64,000 nucleotides of DNA. Origin: Rhodobacteraceae bacterium HLUCCA08 (GTDB lineage: Bacteria; Pseudomonadota; Alphaproteobacteria; Rhodobacterales; Rhodobacteraceae). The stretch covers positions 64,001-128,000 of the forward strand of contig LJSF01000014.1 in assembly GCA_001314655.1 (NCBI GenBank). Direction: 5' to 3'. The notes below the pieces were generated by a model that had not been told where the DNA came from, did no database searches, and saw nothing but the letters and a program-made list of their open reading frames with translations. Position numbers and translations under genes: made by a program. The first letter of the stretch is position 1. Every line of letters starts with the position of its first letter. Below, piece by piece: positions 1 through 8,447 of this stretch.

Positions 1-1
1 C

Positions 2-154
2 CGTGACAGGGGCTTCGGAAACGTGTTGAACGGGCTGCAGTTCAACACAAGGGCGATAGCCCGGAGCGGCGCCACCTCCGTGACCATCCCCCTGGTCGGG
101 GCCTCGCCCGAGGTTCAGGCGTTCCGGGAATGCCCGGCACCCGCGACCTCCTGA
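2..154 (+). CDS. C-terminal end of an unidentified protein (partial)
   Basis: The frame is open from the left edge and ends at TGA 152-154, giving about 50 residues that finish ...VQAFRECPAPATS. The composition is protein-like, with a segment reading SGATSVTIPLVGAS, and a probable terminator hairpin (177-196) follows 22 bp later. Both points suggest a genuine 3' end rather than chance. There is too little sequence to name a family. The Ser/Gly/Val-rich strand-like text would suit a secreted or periplasmic protein, but that is inference. Confidence 0.5.
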   Translation, partial: RDRGFGNVLNGLQFNTRAIARSGATSVTIPLVGASPEVQAFRECPAPATS

Positions 155-176
155 CAGGCGTCAGCCCCGAACCGTA

Positions 177-196
177 GGCCGGGCTTCAGCCCGGCC
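177..196. terminator. Hairpin, probable terminator
   Basis: GGCCGGGC (177-184), loop TTCA (185-188), GCCCGGCC (189-196): an 8-bp perfect GC-rich stem. It lies between the plus-strand gene ending at 154 and a minus-strand coding remnant ending at 204, so it could serve both. There is no T-run on either side, so intrinsic termination is not certain. Confidence 0.5.
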
Positions 197-203
197 CCTC
201 GCA

Positions 204-449
204 TCAGAAATCGAACAGGTCTTCCAGGAACCCGCCGCGCTTCTTCTTGCGGCGGCCGCCCGGGCTGGCGTCCGGAATAGGTCCGGCCAGTCTCCCGGGG
301 CGGCGGCGGCGCCGAGCGTTCGATGATCTTGTCCAACGCACCGCGGCCCGGCCAGCCACCGCTGCATCGCGGGACATCCCCGGCAAGACGCGACCGCCCC
401 GAAACGGCGAAGCACCGTCGTTGCGACCCCACCGCGCGCCCGGTGTCAA
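204..449 (-). pseudogene. Possible frameshifted remnant of a small basic protein
   Basis: The minus-strand frame ends in GGRRKKKRGGFLEDLFDF, a basic stretch and acidic-aromatic tail that looks like a true protein C-terminus. About 15 codons upstream this frame turns into Arg/Pro-rich nonsense, while a neighbouring minus frame (about 302-340) reads LDKIIERSAPPPP, which is again protein-like. The simplest reading is one small gene broken by a frameshift in the GC-rich tract 259-300, but a sequencing error or coincidence would look the same. No convincing start codon with a Shine-Dalgarno was found and no family is recognised. Confidence 0.25.
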
Positions 450-467
450 CCAAGGTTACCGGCGCGT

Positions 468-1055
468 TTACCGTCCCGGCACCACGGTCAGGCCAAGGCC
501 CTGCCAGGTCTGCATGCCGCCGCGGTAATAGCTGATGTTGCCGGCCGGAAAGCCCGCCTCGATCATCCGCCGCGCCGCGGTGGGCGACTGGCCGCACCAG
601 GGCCCGTTGCAGAACAGCACGACCTTCGGCAGATCGCCCTCGCAGATCCAGCCGTCGAAATCGATCTCGCAGCCCAGCTCATCCAGCCGGTCGGCGGCCT
701 CGTTATAGGGCACCGAGACGGCGCCGGGGATCGTGCCGGCCTCGAATTCCGGGCGGATGCGGCCATCGATCACGACCGTGCCGTCGTCCTGCAACGCGGC
801 CAGCACCTCCAGTTCGCCCACCGGGGTCACGCCGGGCGCCGGGACCATCGGCTGGATGCAGAAATTCGGACAGGGGCGCGAGGTCAGCGTCCAGTCGCCG
901 CCCAGACGCGCTTCATTGTCCTGGTTGCGGGTGATGTCCACAGCTCCGTCAGGGGTCTGGACCGTGACCGACATCATGTCGGGGGTGATCCCCACAGGCT
1001 CGGCCAGGGCCGGAGACGCCGCGATGAGCAGCGCAGCAACGATGCGCATCCACAT
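468..1055 (-). CDS. Periplasmic rhodanese-like sulfurtransferase
   Basis: 195 aa. The N-terminus (MWMRIVAALLIAASPALA) is a typical Sec signal peptide cleaved after ALA, so the protein is exported. The C-terminal half is a single rhodanese domain: VVIDGR at its start, a cysteine loop reading CNGPWCGQS, and a closing YYRGGMQTW. The first Cys of the loop is the expected persulfide-carrying residue, although the loop is longer and richer in Cys than the standard CRxGxR type. The segment before the domain contains a CPNFC pair. The start codon overlaps the stop of the upstream monooxygenase gene (TGATG), so the two are translationally coupled. The substrate is unknown; related periplasmic rhodaneses often accompany sulfur or quinoprotein oxidation genes, none of which is present here. 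Confidence 0.85.
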   Translation of the reverse strand: MWMRIVAALLIAASPALAEPVGITPDMMSVTVQTPDGAVDITRNQDNEARLGGDWTLTSRPCPNFCIQPMVPAPGVTPVGELEVLAALQDDGTVVIDGRIRPEFEAGTIPGAVSVPYNEAADRLDELGCEIDFDGWICEGDLPKVVLFCNGPWCGQSPTAARRMIEAGFPAGNISYYRGGMQTWQGLGLTVVPGR

Positions 1056-1372
1056 CAGTAATCCTCCACGACATCGTACATGACCGGCTCGAAACCCTTG
1101 GCCATTTCATTGATCACCCGGTTGCGTTCGCGCATCTCGTCGCTGCGCAGCATGGCCTGGTAATCGCCCCGCTCGGTCCATTGCGAATAGGTGCAGATGC
1201 GGGTCTGGGCGTCGTTGACATGGAGCCCCGCAGCGATGAAGCCCTCGCGCTTGCGGATCACTTCGGCATAGGCGGCGCGCAGCAGGTCCAGCACGTCCTC
1301 GCAGCTGCCCGGCGTCACCTCGAAGGTGGTGATGACGGTCTGGTGCCCGGCTCCGGCCTTGATCTCGGCCAT
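1055..1372 (-). CDS. Antibiotic biosynthesis monooxygenase (ABM) domain protein
   Basis: 105 aa, the usual size of a free-standing ABM domain with a dimeric ferredoxin-like fold. It opens with a beta strand (HQTVITTFEV), followed by the helix EDVLDLLRAAYAEV, then GFIAAGLHV and the characteristic ICTYSQWTERGDYQAM. Family members include quinol monooxygenases, haem-degrading enzymes and many uncharacterised proteins, so the reaction cannot be assigned. The start (CAT at 1370-1372 on the plus strand) is preceded by AGGGAGG. It is the first gene of a two-gene unit with the downstream rhodanese (1-nt overlap). Confidence 0.8.
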   Translation of the reverse strand: MAEIKAGAGHQTVITTFEVTPGSCEDVLDLLRAAYAEVIRKREGFIAAGLHVNDAQTRICTYSQWTERGDYQAMLRSDEMRERNRVINEMAKGFEPVMYDVVEDY

Positions 1373-1511
1373 TTGCTTGTCCTCCCTCTGTGGTGGTTCG
1401 GATCCAGCCTAACATGGCCAGGCGGCGGTTCCGCAACGGTTTGTCGGCCACAGGGTCCGCGCGTTCATCATTCTTAACGGGGCGTTAACCATTGCCGCGC
1501 GATCAAGCGAC

Positions 1512-2183
1512 ATGCGCGCGCTCCTTGCCCCTTTCGTGCTCATCCTGTCTTGCCTGGCATCCGCCGGGCCGGCCGGGCCGTGGCTGCGGGACGATGGCGC
1601 GGTGTTCGTCTCGTTCGGCCAGAACCTGGCCCTGTCCGAGGGAGCGCGATTGCCGGTGCATTACGATCCGTTCCTCTACGCCGAATGGGGCATGACCGAG
1701 CGGTTGACGCTTTCGCTCAACCTCTATTCCGGCGATGCGGGCAATGAACATGCGGCCGAGTTCTTTGCCATCGCCCCGCTTGCCCTGCCCGGCGATCGGG
1801 GTGTCGCCAGCCTGTCCTTCGGGGCCGCCCTGCGCGAGATCGACGGCACCGGCCAGCAGCACCTTGTCGGCGGCGGCCTGGCCTGGGGCAAGGGGTTCGA
1901 CCAGGGCTGGATCGCTATCGAAGCCCGGCTGATGAGCCGCCTTGACGCGCCCCGCACCGAAGGCAAGCTGGACCTGACCGCGGGCCGACATTTCAACGAC
2001 GGCTGGAGCGGGATGGTCCAGCTTCAGGCCGGCACCGGCCATGCGGGCGATGCCTATGCCAAGATCGCCCCGACCGCGATCTGGCACGCGACCGAGCGGT
2101 TCGACATGACCTTCGGACTGGTCCAGGGCCTGACAGGCGACAAGGGCACCGGCCTCACCCTGGGCGGCTGGCTGCGCTTCTAG
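1512..2183 (+). CDS. Predicted outer-membrane beta-barrel protein
   Basis: 223 aa. A signal peptide (MRALLAPFVLILSCLASAGPAG) is followed by repeated amphipathic beta-strand text with alternating hydrophobic residues (for example AVFVSFGQNLALSEG, LTLSLNLYSGDAG, GGGLAWGKGFDQGWIAIEARL). The chain ends in LGGWLRF; the terminal Phe is the typical signal for insertion by the BAM machinery. A barrel of about 8-10 strands would fit the length. No specific family is recognised. The gene ends convergently with the universal stress protein gene, with a 4-bp overlap of the two ends (2180-2183). Confidence 0.7.
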   Translation: MRALLAPFVLILSCLASAGPAGPWLRDDGAVFVSFGQNLALSEGARLPVHYDPFLYAEWGMTERLTLSLNLYSGDAGNEHAAEFFAIAPLALPGDRGVASLSFGAALREIDGTGQQHLVGGGLAWGKGFDQGWIAIEARLMSRLDAPRTEGKLDLTAGRHFNDGWSGMVQLQAGTGHAGDAYAKIAPTAIWHATERFDMTFGLVQGLTGDKGTGLTLGGWLRF

Positions 2184-2599
2184 GCGGCGTCCTCGCGCAT
2201 CACGTGCACCGCGCAGGGCGCATGCCGCACCACCCGGGCGGCGGTCGAGCCCAGGAACAGGTCCGACAGGCCGGGCCGGTGCGAGGCGATGACGATCAGG
2301 TCGGCGCCGTGTTCGGTCGCGTATTCGACGATGTCGCGCCCGGCATGGCCCTCGATCACCGCGGCATGGGCATTGTCGATGCCGGCCAGCATCTCCTGCA
2401 TGTCGGCAAGGATGCCCTTGCGCGCCCCGGCCCGGTAATCGGTCGGCAGGTAGGACAGCGCATAGGCCGGCACCTCGTCCATCACGTGCAGCAGGGTGAA
2501 CCGGGCGCCGGGCGCGGCCAGCAAACGGGCCACGGCGATCGCGCGGGCCGGGTCGTGGTCGTCGTCATAGGCGACGGGGATCAGGATGTCCTTGTACAT
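2180..2599 (-). CDS. Universal stress protein UspA family
   Basis: 139 aa, the normal length of a single USP domain. It starts MYKDILIPVAYDDD, matching the family's first beta strand, and carries HVMDEVPAY and ADLIVIASHRPGLSDLFLGSTAARVVRHAPCAVHVMR at the C-terminal end. That tail contains the G-x9-G(S/T) nucleotide-loop pattern (here the last part is LGSTAARVV), so it is probably of the ATP-binding type. The start at 2599 is set by a good GGAGGAG Shine-Dalgarno just upstream; longer versions of the frame upstream are not protein-like. USPs act in the cytoplasm during starvation and oxidative stress. The gene stands alone, upstream and opposite to tRNA-Ala. Confidence 0.92.
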   Translation of the reverse strand: MYKDILIPVAYDDDHDPARAIAVARLLAAPGARFTLLHVMDEVPAYALSYLPTDYRAGARKGILADMQEMLAGIDNAHAAVIEGHAGRDIVEYATEHGADLIVIASHRPGLSDLFLGSTAARVVRHAPCAVHVMREDAA

Positions 2600-2846
2600 G
2601 GCACTCCTCCTTGGCTGGTCCGATCGTGCCGCGTCGGGCGCGGTCGCGCATTGATCTGTGTCACCGTTCCCGCGCGGGCGGCGGTCACGCGTGCGGGTTT
2701 CATCCCCGACGCCGTGTCCGGGGCCATTCGATCGCGGATGGCGGCGGCCTTGGTCAATGGAAGCCTCGGCCGGGCCCGCCCGCTGGACCCCGACGACCTG
2801 ACCGCTTGACAGCACATCGCCGAGGGTCCAAATAGCCGCCTGTCGT

Positions 2847-2922
<76 letters not shown>

Positions 2923-3092
2923 AACTTCCCTTTTTCATTTCCGGCGACATATAGGGCTCGGAAACGAGAGGGACATTTGGTGTTTGAAGCCCTAGTGCGG
3001 CGCAGTATGCGCGCTTTGACGAAGACTCATCCGAGCACCCTCCGTCGCCAGACACGGCCGCGATTTATACATATTTTTCAAGTGCTTGATAG

Positions 3093-3218
3093 AGTCTCCA
3101 CGGGGTGTTCGACCACATCCTCCAACGCGCCGTCTTCGACAGCCGGAATGTCGGGGTTTTCCCAGGTTGCGACTTGCTCCAGGCGGACGCCGCCAAAGAC
3201 GTCCGCTACGCCGCGTGA
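3093..3218 (+). pseudogene. Possible coding remnant in the gap after tRNA-Ala
   Basis: The gap between the tRNA (2922) and dabA (3315) is 392 bp and has no complete gene. Its first part is less GC-rich than its surroundings. From 3093 the plus strand reads SLHGVFDHILQRAVF and then DSRNVGVFPGCDLLQADAAKD, ending in VRYAA at TGA 3216-3218. This is plausible protein text but has no start codon or ribosome site, and a stop (TAG 3090-3092) lies directly before it. It may be the 3' end of a gene destroyed next to the tRNA. The opposite strand also has an open frame here (3078-3293), so chance cannot be excluded. No family is recognised. Confidence 0.2.
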
Positions 3219-3279
3219 CGCCGCCATGCCGGGGGGCCGCGGGCGATCCGGGCCTGTCCGGGTCGCGGGCCCTCGGCGT

Positions 3280-3299
3280 CGGGACACCCGCATGTCCCG
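3280..3299 (-). terminator. Hairpin downstream of dabA
   Basis: CGGGACA (3280-3286) and TGTCCCG (3293-3299) form a perfect 7-bp stem around a 6-nt loop, beginning 16 bp beyond the dabA stop codon. Position and shape fit a terminator for the dab operon. There is no U-run after it in the minus direction. Confidence 0.45.
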
Positions 3300-3314
3300 G
3301 TGCGCGGGCCCGTG

Positions 3315-5735
3315 TCATTCCGCCGCGATCGCCGGTGCCGGCGCGGGCCCCGGCTGCAGCGCGCTCCAGCGCTGGCCGGGGTCATGGCGCCAGGCCAGGC
3401 GGCCCTGGTCATCCATCGCGATCAGGTGCAGCCAGCCGTTGTCGAACAGCGCCCGCACGCCGGGATGGCGCTGCAGCACCTCCGACATCGCCGCGCGCGG
3501 GGCCTCGATGACCACGGTCAGGCGCAGCGGGTCGTGCTGGAACGCCGCGCCGTCATGGACCGATTGCCAGGGCAGGCCCGGGCGCAGATTGCCGCCATTG
3601 CCCTCGAGCACGCCGATCCCGCCGGCGACATTGTGCAGCAGCTTGTTGCCGCCGCCGAACAGGTCCGGCGCCACGGTCGAGCCGTAATATTGCAGGCTGA
3701 TCCAGCTGGCGACGACGACCGGCGCGGTCAGGATCAGTTCCAGCACGCCGAAATCGGGATCGGCGCGCCAGTCATAGCTGTGCAGAAAGGCGCGGCCCTC
3801 CAGCCCCGCCCCGATCGTGCGGTGGCGCGGGGCGGCGATGAAGGCGCTGCACCCGGCCAGGCCCCATTCGGGGCGCAACTCGGCCCAGTCCCTGGCCCGG
3901 CGGGCGATATCCCCGGCCCGCGCCGCCCGCGGCAGGCGCGGCGCGCGTTCGGCCCGGGCCAGGCGGCCGGCGGCCTCCAGCCAGTCGCGCAGGCGGGCCG
4001 GCTCGGCGATGCGCCGCCCGGCGGGCAGGTCCCGGTCATACAGCGTGACCGCATCGGTGGTGGTGTGGTGCATCGCGGCGACAAAGACCGTATCGGCGGG
4101 GATCGCCACGCCGGCCTCGGCCAGGCCCGCCCGCACCGCGTCGTCGTTCAGCAGCCCGGCCACGAGCCGCGCGTTCACATCGCCCGCATGGCCGCCGCAG
4201 GCGCCGCATTCGAGGGCGCTGTGATGCGGATTGTTGGTGGTGTCGGCGCCGTGTCCGGCCAACAGCACGACCGGCGCGACGGGGCCGGTCAGCGACATGG
4301 CGGTCAGCACCTGGCGGGCCATGGCGATGCGCGCCTCGGTCCCGATCGCGGGGTCGAGCTGCGGCGCGGGATCGGTCCCGGCCGTCGGGCCAAGGCCCAG
4401 CGCGTCACGCAGCAGCTTGCCGGCATATAGCGGCCCCGTCGCCTCGACAAAGGCGAAGGACGACACCGCGGCCAGCTTGAACCGGCCCCAGGCGCGCCGG
4501 GCCCGGGCGGCGTGGCGGCGGTCGCGGTCGGCCTGGTCCGGCTCGGCCGCATGCGAGGTCACGGACGGCTGCAACAGCGCCGGGCCGCGCAGCTCGGTCA
4601 CGTCGGATCCGGCGGCACGATGGGCGGCGGCCAGGCCGAAGAAACCGGCGAAACCGATCGTTTCGATCCCCGCATCCTGCGCCTCGAGCGCCCGGCGGAA
4701 CACCTCGGACCGCACGTCGATGCAGAACGCCGCCTGCAGCGTCGGGCGCTGGTCCGCCGGCGGCTTTGGCCCGGCGGGCAGCGCGGCGGCCAGGCCACGT
4801 TGCCCGGCCCGTTCGGCGGCCTCTTGCAGCACCGCGTCGATCACCTGGTCACGGTTGGGCGTGACCGGCGCCTCGTGGGCGGCGACCACGGCATGCCAGC
4901 GCTCCGCGATCCGGTCGCGGTAAAGCCCGAACAGCGCCTCGTCCCAGGCCATCCGGATCGCCAGAAGCTGGGTCACGCTGGTGTCGGTGCCGCCGTCCAG
5001 TTCGGCCTGCCACAGCAGGTAGCGGGCGTATTGCGCCCAGCCACCCAGGGTGACCAGCCAGCGATGAAACGCGGTTTCGGCCGCTTCCGGTGTCAGGCCC
5101 AGCGCCTCGGACGCGCGTCCGATCGCCCGCCAATGGTCGCGGTCGGTGCCGGCGACGAAGGCGGCAAAGCCCTGCAGCCCCTGGATTTCCGGCGTCAGGT
5201 CACGGGTCGCGACATCGCGCCAGGCGGCCCAGGCCCCACCGGCGCGGCCCGGCTGCCACAATGCCTGGCCCTGGTCGAAATGGCTCGTGGCCCAGGCCCC
5301 GATGCGCTCTTCGATCAGGCCCGGCCAGTCGATGCCCGAGACCTCGGCGGCCAGGTCGGCGATGGTGGGCAGGGCCTCGGGCCGGGACTCGGGCCGGGCG
5401 GCGTCGGTCTGCAGGGCGGCCATGACCTCTTCGAGCGCCGGGGCCTCCGGCCGATCGCCCAGCCGCGCGAGGGCGGCGCGCAGGTCGTCCTCGGTGATGT
5501 CTCCGGCGGCGACCTGGGCGGCCCGCTTGGCCCGCGGCGGCGTGATCGGTGTGCCGGCGACCCGGGCCAGCCGCGCCGCCGCGACGGCCAGGGGTTCCTC
5601 GGCCTGGCCCAGGAAGGGGTTCACCGCGACGCTGGAGGCCAGCGGGAACAATGGCGGGATCGCCCGTGCCGCGCGGTTCGCCTCGGTCACCAGAGTCAGC
5701 AGGGCGGCCGGGTAGGTTTCGTGTTTCATCGACAT
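3315..5735 (-). CDS. dabA: Inorganic carbon accumulation subunit DabA (DUF2309)
   Basis: 806 aa, full length for DabA. DabA is a beta-carbonic-anhydrase-like zinc subunit that works with the membrane subunit DabB to convert CO2 one-way to bicarbonate using the membrane potential. All four zinc ligands known from Halothiobacillus DabA (C351, D353, H524, C539) have counterparts at C338 and D340 (motif [10 protein letters not shown]), H495 ([10 protein letters not shown]) and C510 (LECGACGGH). The 15-residue spacing between the last two is identical. It lacks membrane segments and should sit on the cytoplasmic face. The gene follows dabB by 12 nt, and the start ATG is preceded by GGGGG. The complex supplies bicarbonate to autotrophs or to anaplerotic carboxylation in heterotrophs; no carboxysome or Rubisco genes are in the window. 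Confidence 0.95.
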   Translation of the reverse strand: MSMKHETYPAALLTLVTEANRAARAIPPLFPLASSVAVNPFLGQAEEPLAVAAARLARVAGTPITPPRAKRAAQVAAGDITEDDLRAALARLGDRPEAPALEEVMAALQTDAARPESRPEALPTIADLAAEVSGIDWPGLIEERIGAWATSHFDQGQALWQPGRAGGAWAAWRDVATRDLTPEIQGLQGFAAFVAGTDRDHWRAIGRASEALGLTPEAAETAFHRWLVTLGGWAQYARYLLWQAELDGGTDTSVTQLLAIRMAWDEALFGLYRDRIAERWHAVVAAHEAPVTPNRDQVIDAVLQEAAERAGQRGLAAALPAGPKPPADQRPTLQAAFCIDVRSEVFRRALEAQDAGIETIGFAGFFGLAAAHRAAGSDVTELRGPALLQPSVTSHAAEPDQADRDRRHAARARRAWGRFKLAAVSSFAFVEATGPLYAGKLLRDALGLGPTAGTDPAPQLDPAIGTEARIAMARQVLTAMSLTGPVAPVVLLAGHGADTTNNPHHSALECGACGGHAGDVNARLVAGLLNDDAVRAGLAEAGVAIPADTVFVAAMHHTTTDAVTLYDRDLPAGRRIAEPARLRDWLEAAGRLARAERAPRLPRAARAGDIARRARDWAELRPEWGLAGCSAFIAAPRHRTIGAGLEGRAFLHSYDWRADPDFGVLELILTAPVVVASWISLQYYGSTVAPDLFGGGNKLLHNVAGGIGVLEGNGGNLRPGLPWQSVHDGAAFQHDPLRLTVVIEAPRAAMSEVLQRHPGVRALFDNGWLHLIAMDDQGRLAWRHDPGQRWSALQPGPAPAPAIAAE

Positions 5736-5747
5736 TGTCGGCCCCCT

Positions 5748-7298
5748 TCAGGTGCTCTTGCGGGTCGACCAGCCGTCCAGCAGGCGGTCGAACAGGGCGT
5801 TGGCGTAAAGTCCGTTGGACAGGTGCACCCGGATCCCGGCGGCGGCCGGATGCGGCGCCCAGAGCGGGAAGGTCGCCTGGGCCAGGGCCACCACGCCGAA
5901 GCTGACCAGCGCCAGCACGATCAGGGCCCATTCCAGCGGCCCGGGCGCGGGCGTCGGTGGCAGGGCGCCGGCGGTCACCCGATACGCGGCGATCTGAAGC
6001 AGGAAATAGCTGACCGAGGTGACGCCGGCATAGATCACCGTGCGCCGGGTCAGGGGCCAGGGCGCGGCATCGGCAAAGCCCTGGGCCAGGATATAGGCGA
6101 CACCGAAGATCAGGATCATGCCCAGGGCGATCGCCTGGATCGACTTGCCGTCGAAGCCCAGCACCGCGCCGGTCAGCCCGTAGATCGCGAGGCCCACGCC
6201 GAAGGCCAGCAGCACGTTGCGCGTGCTGGGCACCGCCACCGGGCCGGGCCGGCGGATCGCGGCGATGTTGCGGACCGCCTCGCCGGCGCTGAGAAAGGCA
6301 TGCGCCTTGTAGAGCGAATGGGCCACGATATGCAGCAGCGCCAGCGGAAACAGCGCCAGGCCGCATTGCATGATCATGAAGGCCATCTGGGCGATGGTCG
6401 ACCAGGCCAGAGAGGTCTTGACCGCCGGCTGGGTCAGCATCACCAGCCCGCCGAACAGCGCCGTGAAGCCGCCCAGCATGACCAGCAGCGCCATGACCCC
6501 CGGCGCGGCCAGCACCACGTCGGCCAGCCGGATCAGCAGAAAGCCCCCGGCGTTGATGACGCCCGCATGCAGCAGGGCCGATACCGGGGTCGGCGCCTCC
6601 ATCACCTCGGTCAGCCAGCCATGGGCGGGGAACTGGGCCGAGGCCAGCACCGCCGCCAGCGCGATCAGCGCCGCGGCGGCGATGGTGGCCGCGCCGGGCT
6701 GCACGACGGCCAGGATCGTGGCGATATCGGTGGTGCCATGGGCCATCACCAGCAGCAGCACCGCCAGGGCCAGGGCCGCCTCGCCGGCGCGGGCGACGAC
6801 CGCCTTCTTGCGCGCGGCCCGGCGGGCGGTCCGGCGCTCGGGATAGAACAGCAGCAGCCGGTGCAGGGCCAGGCTGGTGGCGATCCAGGCGGCCAGAAGC
6901 TGCACCAGGTTGCCGGACATGACCAGCAGCAGCACCAGGGCCAGCGTCGTCGCCATCCAGCCGGTGAAGGCCCCCTGCCGGGCTTCTCCGTCCATGTAGG
7001 TGGCCGAGAACCGCAGCACGATCCAGCCGATGAAGCTGACCAGGACCAGCATCGTCGCGCTGACCGCGTCCAGCCGGACCGACAGCCCGATCCCCCAAAA
7101 CCCGATCAGCACCGAGGTCGCCGGCCCCTGCAGGACCACCAGCAGCGCCGCCAGCGCCGCGACGCCCGATGCCGCCAATGCCGCCAATTCGGCGTGGCGC
7201 GGCACCGGGTCCGGACGCAGGCCGGGATTGCGAAAGGCCGCGGCGGCGGCGGCCAGCAGGATCGCCGGGCCAAGCAGCGGCAAGAGCGCGTGAAACAT
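5748..7298 (-). CDS. dabB: Proton-conducting membrane subunit DabB (NuoL/MrpA-like)
   Basis: 516 aa with many transmembrane helices, from the proton-conducting transporter family shared with NADH-dehydrogenase subunit L. Recognisable segments are GWIVLRFSATYMDGE near residue 80, TPVSALLHAGVINAGGF in the middle (the conserved antiporter segment), and a long helical C-terminus. In DAB complexes this subunit provides the cation path that energises DabA. The start is placed at MFHALLPLLGP (ATG 7298), where hydrophobic protein sequence begins; the frame stays open further upstream but is not protein-like and would run into the divergent regulator. It is directly followed by dabA, and faces a LysR-type gene across a 114-bp intergenic region. 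Confidence 0.9.
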   Translation of the reverse strand: MFHALLPLLGPAILLAAAAAAFRNPGLRPDPVPRHAELAALAASGVAALAALLVVLQGPATSVLIGFWGIGLSVRLDAVSATMLVLVSFIGWIVLRFSATYMDGEARQGAFTGWMATTLALVLLLVMSGNLVQLLAAWIATSLALHRLLLFYPERRTARRAARKKAVVARAGEAALALAVLLLVMAHGTTDIATILAVVQPGAATIAAAALIALAAVLASAQFPAHGWLTEVMEAPTPVSALLHAGVINAGGFLLIRLADVVLAAPGVMALLVMLGGFTALFGGLVMLTQPAVKTSLAWSTIAQMAFMIMQCGLALFPLALLHIVAHSLYKAHAFLSAGEAVRNIAAIRRPGPVAVPSTRNVLLAFGVGLAIYGLTGAVLGFDGKSIQAIALGMILIFGVAYILAQGFADAAPWPLTRRTVIYAGVTSVSYFLLQIAAYRVTAGALPPTPAPGPLEWALIVLALVSFGVVALAQATFPLWAPHPAAAGIRVHLSNGLYANALFDRLLDGWSTRKST

Positions 7299-7393
7299 CG
7301 GGCACCTCGTCGGGTCGGGCGGTCCTCCCGCCGGTCGTCCCTTGGCATAGGCGACCGGCAGACCCCATAAAAATACATTGTTTGATCTTTTTA

Positions 7394-7410
7394 GTTCTAT
7401 TAAATAGAAC
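7394..7410. promoter_or_regulatory. Palindrome, probable operator of the LysR-type regulator
   Basis: GTTCTAT-TAA-ATAGAAC, perfect 7-bp arms around a 3-bp spacer, in the AT-rich part (about 7363-7412) of the dabB/lysR intergenic region. It ends 2 bp before the regulator's ATG (7413). It fits the palindromic sites bound by LysR-type dimers and would allow autoregulation and control of dabBA. It occupies the place where a Shine-Dalgarno should be. Confidence 0.6.
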
Positions 7411-7412
7411 GT

Positions 7413-8303
7413 ATGCCCCTGAACTATCACCACCTGCGCTATTTCTGGGCCGTCGCCCATGACGGCAACCTGACCCGCACGGCGGACCGTCTGAACCTGT
7501 CGCAATCGGCGCTGTCGGTGCAGATCAAGCAGCTGGAACAGCGGCTGGGCCATGCCCTGTTCGAGCGCCGCGGCCGGCAATTGCACCTGACCGAGGCCGG
7601 CCGCATCGCGCTGGATCATGCCGATGCGATCTTTGCCACCGGGCAGGAACTGGTGGCGACGTTGCAGGAAACCGGGCGCAGCCGGCAGGCGCTGCGGGTC
7701 GGGGCGCAGGCGACGCTGTCGCGCAACTTCCAGATCGGCTTTCTGCGGCCGATCCTGGCCCGCCCGGATGTGGAGGTGATCCTGCGCTCCGGCAGCCCCA
7801 CCGAATTGCTGGAGGGGCTGGCGACGCTGAACCTCGACCTGGTGCTGATGACGCGCGAGCCGCCGGGCGACAGCCTGACCCCCTACGAGGTGCACCCGGT
7901 CGCCGACCAGGCGATCGGCATCGTCGGCACGCCCGACCGGCTGGACCCCGATACGCCGCTGGCCGAACTGCTGCGCCGCCAGCCCTTCATCCTGCCGACC
8001 ACCGACAACACCGTCCGCACCGCTTTCGACGCCCTGGCCAGCCGGATGGGCCTGCGCCCGCAGATCGCGGCCGAGGTCGACGACATGGCGATGATGCGCC
8101 TGCTGGCCCGCGAGGGGATCGGCCTGGCGCTGGTGGCGCCGGTCGTGGTGCAGGACGAACTGCGCTCGGGCCGTCTGGTCGAAGCACGCGATCACCCCGC
8201 GATCAGCGAACGGTTCCACGCCGTCACCCTCCAGCGGCGCTTTCCCAACCCCCTGGTCCGCGACCTTCTGGAAGCGAATTCAGCGGCAGGGCCCGCCACC
8301 TGA
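7413..8303 (+). CDS. LysR-family regulator, NhaR-like, divergent from dabBA
   Basis: 296 aa. An N-terminal winged helix-turn-helix (residues about 5-65: NYHHLRYFWAVAHDGNLTR ... LSQSALSVQIKQLEQRLG) is followed by a periplasmic-binding-protein-like effector domain. The opening NYHHLRYFW and the ligand-domain text resemble NhaR, the regulator of a sodium/proton antiporter in E. coli. That is of interest because DabB belongs to an antiporter-related family. Divergent placement next to dabBA makes it their likely activator or repressor, comparable to CbbR/CmpR-type control of carbon-uptake genes (inference). No Shine-Dalgarno is visible; translation may be leaderless. The effector is unknown. Confidence 0.88.
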   Translation: MPLNYHHLRYFWAVAHDGNLTRTADRLNLSQSALSVQIKQLEQRLGHALFERRGRQLHLTEAGRIALDHADAIFATGQELVATLQETGRSRQALRVGAQATLSRNFQIGFLRPILARPDVEVILRSGSPTELLEGLATLNLDLVLMTREPPGDSLTPYEVHPVADQAIGIVGTPDRLDPDTPLAELLRRQPFILPTTDNTVRTAFDALASRMGLRPQIAAEVDDMAMMRLLAREGIGLALVAPVVVQDELRSGRLVEARDHPAISERFHAVTLQRRFPNPLVRDLLEANSAAGPAT

Positions 8304-8447
8304 TCCGCCCCGCGGGCCCCCGCCCTGTTCCGGGGCTACATCATTTGTGCCAAAACCGGCCGTGCCGAATGTCATATTCTTGCGCCACCGCATCCGGCCC
8401 GCCTATAGTCGGCCACAATTCCAAGACCGGCAACATTCGAGAGCAAC

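Noticed and set aside
4512-7370. Plus-strand open frame of 952 codons opposite dabA and dabB
   Set aside because: It is Gly/Arg/Gln-rich low-complexity text caused by high G+C on the strand opposite strongly supported genes.
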